A stretch of 15,313 nt of DNA from NCBI GenBank assembly GCA_050954505.1, contig JBPBPY010000465.1:1-15313 (forward strand), read 5' to 3'. A program made the position numbers and the translations under genes. The notes beneath the pieces are model-generated. The model was not told the origin of the DNA. It was given only the letters and a program-made list of their open reading frames with translations, and did no database searches. Each line of letters begins with the position of its first letter. Positions within the stretch are counted from its first letter, which is position 1. Source of the DNA: JAQGMO01 sp050954505 (GTDB taxonomy: Bacteria > Pseudomonadota > Gammaproteobacteria > Burkholderiales > Burkholderiaceae_D). Positions 7,747 through 14,240 of the stretch are shown in pieces.

Positions 7747-9648
7747 TTGAGCGGCGCACTGGCCAGCGCCGCAACGACCTCGCTCAATGCCGCCGTGGCA
7801 GAAGCCATGACGGCGCAGCTGGCGCCTGCATTGACTGCCTTGATGAATCAGCCAGGGCCGCAAGCAGAATTCCTCCCTGCCCTGATCCGCTACCTGGGCG
7901 ACCCGGACGATACGGGCATGGAGCTGGCCGCACGGCTGCTCGAGCCAATGCGCCAGCAGGAACGCAGCATGCCGGCGCAGCAGGATGCAGATGGCGATGA
8001 ATCGATGCAGCCCACCACGGCCGACTCGATCCGCTCGATGCTCTTCGAAATCAAGCTGAACCTGGCTTATGATCCCAGAAGCTGCGCCTTCCCGGCCGCT
8101 CCTCTGGCCCGCCTGCGCACACTGCTCAACACACCGTTGAGACAGGACCTGCCCGCACCGCGACTGACCGACCTGGTCGGCACCTCGGTGTACGCAGAGT
8201 ACGAAGCGCCATTCAATGACAAGACGTTCGAACCGGCCATGCTGGCGTATTTCGGCGACGCCGGCGATGATGGTCACACGCTGGCCACGCAGCTGCTCGG
8301 CGCCATTCTTGCCCAGGACCTCGAGCAGTTCAATGAACATAACAGGTTTGTGGCGCCACAGACGCTGGCCCGCCGGCGCGAGGTGCCGGAAGTGCAGCGC
8401 ATGCTCTCGAACATCCGCAGGGAGCTGGTGTTCGCGCCGATCGTCCAACAGCTCGTCGAGCGCCAGGCCAAGGCCATGGGCTTGGCAAGGAAGCTCGACC
8501 TGGATGAAAACGACCTCAGCGTATTGAGCAGCATCGACGGCACACTGGCCGGCCATCTGCGTGACCACCCCGATGAAACGGTCAGCTCGGTGGCCCTGCT
8601 TGGTCTGCGCCAGATCTGGTTCGAAAGCAAACCGATCGATATTGAATTCCTCAAGACCGATACCCATGAAGCGTTGTGGATCGTGCTCAATTTCACTGCC
8701 ATGCAGGAAGATACGGAACTCAAAGAGAATCTGATTTCCTACATCTTTGCCCGCCTGGTCCAGATCGGCCTCGACCGGCCGTGCGACACCGGCTGTGCCG
8801 AACGGCTGCTGGTCGACCTGTCGACGGTGGCGCCCGTGCTCAGTGGCGAAGGTCCCAACAAGGCAGAAGCCTGGGACGGCTTCCAGGCTGCTGGTCAGCT
8901 GGCGCTGGAACAGCGTGACCAGGAACTGCAGACCATCATCGAACGGCGCGACCCGGCTTATGAAAGCATGGTGGCGAAACTGGTTGCCGGCTTACGGGCC
9001 GAGCAGGCTTCCGGCATGGCCGATGCGCTGCACTACCAGGTCAGTGCCGCTGACCTGGCGGCCCATCAGGCCCAGCAGGCAGGCGAGCAGGCGCGCCGCA
9101 GCAGCCTGCAGGCGCAGCTGCAAAAACTGCCTGCCAACGCCATGCTGGCAAAACATCAGCTCAATGTGCTGTTGATGAAAAAGCCGCCGCCCAGCACGCT
9201 TGAACGAAAGCACGAGCTGCTGGGCCAGCAGCTCTATCCTGTGGCGCGAGCCGAAGCCAGGCAGCGCATGCAGGCCCTGCTGGAGAGAAAAGGCTGGAGC
9301 GGCGGCACCAACTGGAGCGGTGCGGCATTGATCGACAAAGCCATCGTGCAACTCGACCAGGCCAACAGCAGCCCGCGTCTGGCAGTGAAGTTCGGGCAGG
9401 TCGAGATATTGGCTTCGCTGCTGGCCCAGCCTGGCGTGGACGTCAACGAAGTCGATGAACAGGGCGCCACCGCGTTGCATGTGGCAGCGGCAAACGGTGC
9501 CGAACGCGCGGTGCGCATGCTGCTGGCGGTCGATGGCATCGATACCACCATCGAGGATAGCAATGGCAACACTGCGCGGGAAATCGCGCGCCGCAAAGGC
9601 CATCGCATCATCGCTGCCCTGCTCAGGCCGGCAGCAACACGCCGGTGA
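7747..9648 (+). CDS. C-terminal part of the giant ankyrin protein (633 residues from TTG)
   Basis: This segment lies in the same frame as the preceding one, 15 nt beyond its stop codon. The only nearby start is TTG 7747 without a Shine-Dalgarno sequence; ATG 7807 is also unsupported. Residues 41-110 and 160-231 are two copies of one module: F-x-PA, then Y-(L/F)-GD, then LA-x-x-LL, and later a (S/R)ML...I...L..(Y/F).P segment. Residues 250-400 are helical without a recognised fold; a Cys pair sits at 346 and 350. Residues 430-465 are a Gln/Ala-rich helix. Residues 540-630 are two to three ankyrin repeats (LLAQPGVDVN, TALHVAA) of the same style as the last block of the preceding segment, ending with the stop at 9646-9648. 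It is therefore best read as the detached C-terminus of the same protein. No enzymatic function can be assigned. Expression would need readthrough, reinitiation or a cryptic start. Confidence 0.78.
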   Translation: MSGALASAATTSLNAAVAEAMTAQLAPALTALMNQPGPQAEFLPALIRYLGDPDDTGMELAARLLEPMRQQERSMPAQQDADGDESMQPTTADSIRSMLFEIKLNLAYDPRSCAFPAAPLARLRTLLNTPLRQDLPAPRLTDLVGTSVYAEYEAPFNDKTFEPAMLAYFGDAGDDGHTLATQLLGAILAQDLEQFNEHNRFVAPQTLARRREVPEVQRMLSNIRRELVFAPIVQQLVERQAKAMGLARKLDLDENDLSVLSSIDGTLAGHLRDHPDETVSSVALLGLRQIWFESKPIDIEFLKTDTHEALWIVLNFTAMQEDTELKENLISYIFARLVQIGLDRPCDTGCAERLLVDLSTVAPVLSGEGPNKAEAWDGFQAAGQLALEQRDQELQTIIERRDPAYESMVAKLVAGLRAEQASGMADALHYQVSAADLAAHQAQQAGEQARRSSLQAQLQKLPANAMLAKHQLNVLLMKKPPPSTLERKHELLGQQLYPVARAEARQRMQALLERKGWSGGTNWSGAALIDKAIVQLDQANSSPRLAVKFGQVEILASLLAQPGVDVNEVDEQGATALHVAAANGAERAVRMLLAVDGIDTTIEDSNGNTAREIARRKGHRIIAALLRPAATRR

Positions 9649-9668
9649 TTCGCCATTGGCGGCGTTTT
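9639..9668 (+). terminator. Possible Rho-independent terminator after the ankyrin gene
   Basis: A 6-bp stem, ACGCCG (9639-9644) with CGGCGT (9660-9665), overlaps the stop codon region and runs into four T residues (9665-9668). The loop is about 15 nt and contains an alternative small hairpin, CGCC-ATT-GGCG. The stem is short and the T-run modest, so this is only a candidate. It lies between the convergent ankyrin and thiolase genes. Confidence 0.35.
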
Positions 9669-9687
9669 GCTGTCGGGAAGTCCGTCA

Positions 9688-10854
9688 TCATTTTTCCCGC
9701 TCCAGGATGCTGACGTAATTGGCCACCGCAGAGCCGCCCATGTTGAAAACGGCACCCAGCCGGGTGTCGGGCAGCTGCATGCCCAGCGCTTCGTCACACA
9801 GCTGCATGGCGGCGATCACATGCATGGAAACGCCGGTGGCGCCGATGGGATGGCCTTTTGACTTCAAGCCACCCGAGACATTCACCGGCAACCGTCCCTC
9901 CTTGTCCACCGTGCCTTCATCGATGGCCCTGGCGCCCTGCCCAGGCGCGGCCAGGCCCATGGCTTCATAGGTCAGCAATTCGGCAATCGTGAAGCAATCG
10001 TGGACCTCGGCAAACGACAGATCTGCCAGGGTTGCGCCGCCCTTTGCCAGCGCCTGTTGCCAGGCTCGCCGCGGGCCTTCGAAAGCGAGTGGATCGCGGC
10101 GCGACAGCGGCAGGAAATCGTTGACCTGGACAGCGGAACGAAACCGGACTGCACGCGGAAAATGCTTTGCCAGGGAATGATGCACCATCACCATGGCCAC
10201 CGCGCCATCGGAAACCAGCGAGCAATCGGTCTTGCGCAGCGGGCCGGCAATCAAGGGATTTTTTTCCGAGACGGTGTTGCAGAACGCAAAACCCAGGTCC
10301 TTTTGCATGTGCGCCCAGGGATTGTGCATGCCATTGCTGTGGTTCTTCGCTGCGATGCGCGCCAGCGCCGCCGACTGATCGCCATGGCGTTCGAAATAGG
10401 CGCTGGCAATGGCGCCGAATATGCCGGCAAAGCCCTGTGGCACATTGCCTTCCTCCTTCACATAGGAACAGTTGCCGAGAATCCTGGTCGCCTCGCGTCC
10501 CGGGACTGCCGACATTTTTTCTGCCCCCACCACCAGCGCGATGCGTGCGGCACCCGACTCGATTGCCTGCAGCGCGCCATGGATTGCTGCCGAACCGGAG
10601 GCACAGGCGTTTTCCAGCCGCACGGCCGGTTTCCAGCGCAAGCTCTCATCGGCTTGCATGACCAGCGAGGAACAGAAGATCTCCGGCACGAAACCGCCAT
10701 TCAGATTGCCCAGCCAGATGCCATCGACATCATTGCCGGACACCGTGGCATGTTCCAGCGCCCGCCCGACCACGCTGCCGATCAAGGCTTCCAGATCGAG
10801 CTGGTCGAATTTCCCAAACGGCGAATGGGCCCAGCCTACAATGCACGCTGCCAT
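9688..10854 (-). CDS. Thiolase-family protein (SCP-x-type acetyl-CoA acetyltransferase)
   Basis: This 388-residue cytosolic protein has normal thiolase length and the family motifs. The acyl-accepting cysteine is Cys84 in ENACASG, VHDCF is at 284-288, and KSKGHPIGATG carries His335. The C-terminal loop reads NMGGSAVAN and lacks the CxG cysteine of classical biosynthetic or degradative thiolases; this pattern is typical of the SCP-x/acetyl-CoA acetyltransferase-like branch. Such proteins cleave 3-ketoacyl-CoAs or act as condensing-enzyme relatives in fatty acid, steroid or aromatic side-chain breakdown. The ATG at 10854 is preceded by GGAGG at 10864-10868 with 9 nt spacing, so the start is secure. 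No acyl-CoA dehydrogenase, DUF35 protein or CoA ligase sits beside it, so its pathway cannot be read from context. It appears to be a single-gene unit convergent with the ankyrin gene. Confidence 0.92.
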   Translation of the reverse strand: MAACIVGWAHSPFGKFDQLDLEALIGSVVGRALEHATVSGNDVDGIWLGNLNGGFVPEIFCSSLVMQADESLRWKPAVRLENACASGSAAIHGALQAIESGAARIALVVGAEKMSAVPGREATRILGNCSYVKEEGNVPQGFAGIFGAIASAYFERHGDQSAALARIAAKNHSNGMHNPWAHMQKDLGFAFCNTVSEKNPLIAGPLRKTDCSLVSDGAVAMVMVHHSLAKHFPRAVRFRSAVQVNDFLPLSRRDPLAFEGPRRAWQQALAKGGATLADLSFAEVHDCFTIAELLTYEAMGLAAPGQGARAIDEGTVDKEGRLPVNVSGGLKSKGHPIGATGVSMHVIAAMQLCDEALGMQLPDTRLGAVFNMGGSAVANYVSILEREK

Positions 10855-11212
10855 GATGGTATGCCTCCGGATTTCTGGTTATAGGGTGTCAAGCCGGTCA
10901 ATCGGCAAACGCCAGGCGCTGCATTACCACTGCATTACCACTGTATAACCGCTGTAATACCGCCGGTTGGCCGGTTGGCCGGTATCTGGGCGGTGTTTGG
11001 GCAGTGTTTGGCCGGCTCTCGGCAGTATCTGGCCGTTTGCTCAAAAGGTCGGACAAGCTGCATGCGCACTCCAGCTTTGCAATACAGCATACAAGAATAC
11101 AAGGCGCGCGCATATGTGCAAGAATGCCCGGGTGCTGCCACGACCCGGATTTCCGCAACGCCTGCCCGGCTTCCTTCCCCCGCCCATTGAGCGGCCATGC
11201 CGGTAGCACGAA
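10855..11212. other. Intergenic region upstream of the thiolase gene
   Basis: No gene is supported in these 358 bases. The thiolase ribosome binding site lies at its left edge (GGAGG on the minus strand, 10864-10868). The middle is occupied by tandem repeats (10919-11041), and the part around 11075-11105 contains three ATACA units with 7-8 bp spacing. The short open frames crossing it have no ribosome binding sites and their peptides simply mirror the repeats. The thiolase promoter must lie here or be embedded in the repeat tract. Confidence 0.6.
10919..11041. repeat. Tract of degenerate 11-bp tandem repeats
   Basis: Four 11-bp units at 10919-10962 read CTGCATTACCA twice, then CTGTATAACCG and CTGTAATACCG. 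They are followed by three 8-bp units at 10963-10986 (CCGGTTGG twice, then CCGGTATC) and five more 11-bp units at 10987-11041, starting TGGGCGGTGTT and TGGGCAGTGTT and then more diverged. The period is close to one helical turn. The left part is AT-richer and the right part GT-rich. It lies upstream of the thiolase, so it could be a regulatory array, a bent or slippage-prone segment, or a decayed minisatellite. Confidence 0.75.
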
Positions 11213-11629
11213 TCATCCTCCTTGCTTGAGCAAATCCAGCAGGCTGTCGAGTTCGGCAGAGCATGCCTGGGCGGCACGTACTTCGATGGCACGGTACAGG
11301 CGCACCAGTTCGCGGCCTTCTGGCGTCAACACGCTGCCGCCGCCGTGCGGGCCACCCCGTTCCGAACCGATGGCTGGTGTGGCAAGGGATTGGTTGATCG
11401 TGTTGAGCAAGTCCCAGGCGCGTTTGTAGGACATGCCCAGACGCTTGGCCGCGGCAGAAATCGAACCCTCTGTGCCAATTGCTTCAAGCAGGGCGATCTT
11501 GCCAGGGCCGATGGCAATCTGGTCGCCCAGGCGCACGCGCAGGCGAAAACTGGCCTGCGGTGCGCTTGCCGAGGCAATGCCGGCTTGCAGCGCTGTACCG
11601 TGGCTGTGGGTTGGGGAAGGTTTTGCCAT
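11213..11629 (-). CDS. Stand-alone ModE N-terminal-type winged helix-turn-helix regulator
   Basis: The 138-residue protein has a short disordered N-terminus (1-26) and then a domain like the N-terminal DNA-binding half of the molybdate regulator ModE: IGPGKIALLEAI, the helix-turn-helix SISAAAKRLGMSYKRAWDLL (56-75), and a wing with GPHGGGSVLTPEGRELV (93-109). The C-terminal molybdate-binding (molbindin) domains of full ModE are absent, so metal sensing by this protein alone is doubtful. No mod transport genes are nearby. I chose ATG 11629; ATG 11641 and GTG 11671 are in-frame alternatives, and none has a good Shine-Dalgarno sequence. It is divergent from the alcohol dehydrogenase gene across a repeat-rich gap of about 315 bp and might regulate itself or that gene, but this is inference. 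Confidence 0.85.
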   Translation of the reverse strand: MAKPSPTHSHGTALQAGIASASAPQASFRLRVRLGDQIAIGPGKIALLEAIGTEGSISAAAKRLGMSYKRAWDLLNTINQSLATPAIGSERGGPHGGGSVLTPEGRELVRLYRAIEVRAAQACSAELDSLLDLLKQGG

Positions 11630-11944
11630 ATGAAGAATCATACAATGCGGGTGTTGAAAAGACCTGGCCACGGCACTCTGGCTTTCACCGCATTACCGAT
11701 TGCAGCGCCATCCGCCAAGGTTGGGCCGCCCGTGCGACAGCAATGCTGCTGCCGCAGGATGGGGGCAAGCGGGCGATTGCGCTTTGCCGGTCTGCGGGTC
11801 TGCGCGTCTGCAGGCTTGCATGATGCAGGCTGCCGGCAGCGATTGCAGGATCGTACAAGGATCCGACAGGATCGCAGTAGCTTCACCAGCAGGATTTTCG
11901 TTACAGTGTCATCCAGCGTTTTCACTCTTTATGGAGCAACAGAC
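11630..11944. promoter_or_regulatory. Divergent, repeat-rich promoter region between the ModE-like regulator and the alcohol dehydrogenase
   Basis: The 315 bases hold no gene. From left to right there are three 8-bp tandem units (GTCTGCGG, GTCTGCGC, GTCTGCAG; 11790-11813), two GCAGGCT copies (11810-11816, 11825-11831), a perfect 12-bp palindrome GCTGCCGGCAGC (11829-11840), and three AGGATC boxes (11847, 11858, 11868) spaced by about one helical turn. The dehydrogenase ribosome binding site GGAG (11933-11936) lies 8 nt before its ATG. I could not identify confident -35/-10 elements. The clustering suggests operators, but their binding proteins are unknown. Confidence 0.5.
11847..11873. repeat. 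Three helically phased AGGATC direct repeats
   Basis: AGGATC occurs at 11847-11852, 11858-11863 and 11868-11873, with 11-bp and 10-bp start-to-start spacing. Flanking bases are also partly conserved (CA or AA before, C or G after). The array ends 71 bp before the alcohol dehydrogenase start codon. Phased direct repeats of this size often bind a regulator on one face of the helix. Confidence 0.55.
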
Positions 11945-12994
11945 ATGACCCTAGCACGCGGATATGCGGCCCCGGCCGCCAAACAGAAACTGGCCCCCTT
12001 TTCATTCGAACGCCGCACGCCGAATGCCGACGACGTCGCCATCGACATCAAGTTCTGTGGCGTTTGCCACTCGGACATCCACCAGGCCCGTGATGAATGG
12101 GGCGGCGCCAGCTTCCCGATGGTACCGGGCCATGAAATCGCCGGCGTGGTGACCTCGGTCGGCGCCAACGTCACCAAGTTCAAGGTCGGCGACCATGTCG
12201 GCGTGGGCTGCTTTGTCGATTCATGCACCACATGCGCCACGCGCAACGTCGACCTGGAGCAGTACATGCCTGGCCTGGTGCAGACTTACAATTCGGTCGA
12301 AGCCGATGGCGTCACGCCAACCCATGGCGGCTACTCGGACCACATCGTGGTCAAGGAAGGCTATGTGCTGTCGATTCCGGAGAACCTGCCGCTGGACAAG
12401 GCCGCGCCACTGCTGTGCGCCGGCATCACCCTGTATTCCCCGCTGAATCATTGGAAAGCCGGTCCCGGCAAGAAGGTCGCCATTATCGGCCTGGGCGGCC
12501 TCGGTCACATGGGCGTGAAGATTGCCCATGCCATGGGCGCCGAAGTCACGGTCCTGAGCCAGTCGCTCTCCAAGCAGGAAGACGGCCTGCGTTTTGGTGC
12601 CGCCAGCTACTACGCCACCAACGACCGCGAAACCTTCACCAAGCTGGCCGGCCAGTTCGACCTGATCATCAACACGGTGGGCGCTGCCGTGGACTGGAAC
12701 GACTACATCCAGCTGCTCAAGGTCGATGGCACCATGACGCTGGTTGGCGTGCCTGACGCCGCCACCCCGCCGGTCAATGCCTTCAACCTGATCGGTGCGC
12801 GCCGCACCCTGGCGGGCTCGATGATCGGCTCGATCAAGGAAACCCAAGAAATGCTCGACTTCTGCGGCAAGCACAACATCACCGCCGACATCGAACTGAT
12901 CGATATCGAGGAAATCAACCAGGCTTTCGACCGCGTGGTCAAGAGCGATGTGCGCTACCGTTTTGTCATCGACATGAAATCGCTGGCCGCGTAA
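11945..12994 (+). CDS. Zinc-type NAD(P)-dependent alcohol dehydrogenase (cinnamyl-alcohol/YahK-like), with altered structural zinc site
   Basis: The 349-residue cytosolic enzyme belongs to the medium-chain dehydrogenase family and should interconvert alcohols and aldehydes. Catalytic-zinc ligands are Cys38 (CGVCHSD), His63 (PGHE) and Cys158 (LLCAG). The Rossmann motif GLGGLG is at 182-187, and the SQSLSK segment after the second strand suggests NADP(H) preference, as in YahK-type enzymes. The structural-zinc loop normally has four cysteines spaced C-x2-C-x2-C-x7-C. Here Cys94 and Cys97 remain, but the third and fourth positions are Arg100 and Met108, so this zinc is probably not bound in the usual way. 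The ATG at 11945 has GGAG 8 nt upstream and matches the usual N-terminus; the frame is open farther upstream but non-homologous there. An AraC-family regulator gene lies convergently downstream and could control aldehyde-responsive expression, as YqhC does for YqhD. Confidence 0.94.
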   Translation: MTLARGYAAPAAKQKLAPFSFERRTPNADDVAIDIKFCGVCHSDIHQARDEWGGASFPMVPGHEIAGVVTSVGANVTKFKVGDHVGVGCFVDSCTTCATRNVDLEQYMPGLVQTYNSVEADGVTPTHGGYSDHIVVKEGYVLSIPENLPLDKAAPLLCAGITLYSPLNHWKAGPGKKVAIIGLGGLGHMGVKIAHAMGAEVTVLSQSLSKQEDGLRFGAASYYATNDRETFTKLAGQFDLIINTVGAAVDWNDYIQLLKVDGTMTLVGVPDAATPPVNAFNLIGARRTLAGSMIGSIKETQEMLDFCGKHNITADIELIDIEEINQAFDRVVKSDVRYRFVIDMKSLAA

Positions 12995-13023
12995 GCACAT
13001 CGAAAGCGGTAGTCGTTTCTGCA

Positions 13024-13042
13024 CCGGCAGCATGACTGCCGG
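13024..13042. terminator. GC-rich hairpin between convergent genes (possible terminator)
   Basis: A perfect 7-bp inverted repeat, CCGGCAG (13024-13030) and CTGCCGG (13036-13042), with a 5-nt loop lies 29 nt after the alcohol dehydrogenase stop codon. There is no T-run on either side, so it would be a weak intrinsic terminator or a 3'-end stabilising hairpin. The rest of the 195-bp gap contains no gene. Confidence 0.4.
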
Positions 13043-13189
13043 CGCCGATACAGCAAGCACTTGTCTGGATCAACAACCAGGATTGAATTCAATCCGTGGC
13101 GACGATCCGGGCAAGTACTTTTTTTCATTCATCGTCCACGCATATCGAGGCGACAGAATGCGCTGTTTTCTGCAAAGCGCGGCAAGGTG

Positions 13190-14125
13190 TCAAGCCGCCG
13201 GATGGGGTACGCCTGTTGCGCCCTCGCCAAGCAGCTGCGCCCGGGTCTGGGCGATGTCGCGCATGGGCGCCTGGCCGAAGTGGCGCGCATACTCGCGGCT
13301 GAATTGCGAGGGGCTTTCATAACCGACGCGGTAGCCCGCTGCGGCGGCGTCGACCATGTCGATGAGCATGAGCTGGCGTGCACTTTGCAGGCGCCACAGT
13401 TTTTGATACTGCATCGGCGTCATGGCAGTCACCGTCTTGAACTGGTGGTGCAGCGAGGACGCACTCATGTTGACGTGGGCTGCCAATTGATCGATGCGCA
13501 ATGGTGAAGCGAAATGCTCCTTGATCCAGCCGATCGCCCGGCCAATGCGATGGGTCTGGCTTTCCGAGGCGGCCATGTGGCGCAGCCGCGCACTGTCGGG
13601 TCCGGTCAACAGATGATAGGCAATTTCCTTGCGGATCAGCGGCGCGAGGATGGGAATTGCCGCCGGCGTATCGAGCAGGCGCAGCAAACGCAGGCAGCCA
13701 TCGAGCAGCTGCGGCGATGGCTGGTTGACCGACAGGCTGCATTCGCAATCGCTGGCGGCAATGGCGTCGTTGCCGATCTGGTTCATGGTCTCGGTCAGTT
13801 GCAGCAGGTCGATGTCGAGCAGGAAGCACAGGTGCGGCTGGGTGCGGGTGGCCGCAGTGATTTGCGCCATGACCGGCAGGCCGATCGAGGTCAGCAGATA
13901 CTCGCCCTCGCCGTAATGAAAGCGGTCCGCGCCCAGCATGACGGTTTTTGCGCCCTGCGCCACATAGGCCAGTCCCGGCTTGTATTCCAGCGCCAGCGGT
14001 TCGGAAGGCGCATCGCTGCGGTACAGCCGCAAACCATCGATCGGCGTGGCGACACTACCGGACTGCGGCAGGAATTTTTCAAGCAGGGTGCGAATTTCCA
14101 GATGCGCAGGCAGGAAACCATTCAT
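13190..14125 (-). CDS. AraC-family transcriptional regulator with AraC_N domain
   Basis: The 311-residue protein has an N-terminal AraC_N-type cupin-like domain (about 15-165) and a C-terminal pair of helix-turn-helix motifs: the first at about 207-237 (LRIDQLAAHVNMSASSLHHQF), the second at about 256-287 with the family signature GYESPSQFSREYARHFG. The family architecture is that of YqhC-like regulators, which activate neighbouring oxidoreductase genes in response to aldehydes or related compounds. ATG 14125 is chosen because the conserved N-terminus (MNGFLPAHLEIRTLLEKFLP) begins there; the open frame continues to TTG 14209 with unrelated residues. No strong Shine-Dalgarno sequence is seen. 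The gene is convergent with the alcohol dehydrogenase (195 bp apart) and divergent from the next small gene. A regulatory link to the dehydrogenase is plausible but inferred from position and family only. Confidence 0.92.
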   Translation of the reverse strand: MNGFLPAHLEIRTLLEKFLPQSGSVATPIDGLRLYRSDAPSEPLALEYKPGLAYVAQGAKTVMLGADRFHYGEGEYLLTSIGLPVMAQITAATRTQPHLCFLLDIDLLQLTETMNQIGNDAIAASDCECSLSVNQPSPQLLDGCLRLLRLLDTPAAIPILAPLIRKEIAYHLLTGPDSARLRHMAASESQTHRIGRAIGWIKEHFASPLRIDQLAAHVNMSASSLHHQFKTVTAMTPMQYQKLWRLQSARQLMLIDMVDAAAAGYRVGYESPSQFSREYARHFGQAPMRDIAQTRAQLLGEGATGVPHPAA

Positions 14126-14228
14126 GGGCTTGGACGAATGATGTGTTTGGATCAAGGCATTATAGCCAGCTGACTGGCGCACCCGTGGAACTCGCGTGTT
14201 TCGGGACAAGGTTCCGGCATGCTTGCGC

Positions 14229-14240
14229 TAGAATGCCGGC
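14229..14240 (+). promoter_or_regulatory. Possible -10 element directly before the small basic protein gene
   Basis: TAGAAT at 14229-14234 matches the sigma-70 -10 consensus in five of six positions and lies 6 nt before ATG 14241, so transcription would begin about at the start codon. No good -35 box is visible at 16-18 bp upstream. The element is therefore weakly supported and implies a leaderless mRNA or a start codon farther downstream. Confidence 0.35.

Noticed and set aside
6226..8667. An 813-codon open frame on the minus strand opposite the ankyrin gene
   Set aside because: It is antisense to convincing ankyrin repeats, shows no recognisable domain, and long antisense frames are expected opposite GC-rich genes with strong codon bias. 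The 472-codon frame at 2950-4368 (-) is rejected for the same reason.
8782..8830. Cys motif (CDTGCAERLL) in the 633-residue segment compared with the catalytic cysteine of NEL-type E3 ubiquitin ligases
   Set aside because: Only the local C-x-x-R-like pattern is similar. The other NEL landmarks (MFRL, DE-x-E-x-x-LAY) are absent, so no ligase function is claimed.
10919..11041. CRISPR array
   Set aside because: Units are 8 or 11 bp, adjoining and degenerate, with no spacers and no cas genes in the window.
11222..11944. 241-residue N-terminal extension of the alcohol dehydrogenase in the same open frame
   Set aside because: The extension overlaps the ModE-like gene on the other strand and a repeat-rich promoter, while the ATG at 11945 has a good ribosome binding site and begins at the normal family N-terminus.
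14126..14209. Upstream TTG start giving the AraC-family protein 28 more residues
   Set aside because: The added residues are unlike family N-termini and would fill most of the gap holding the divergent promoter; ATG 14125 fits better.
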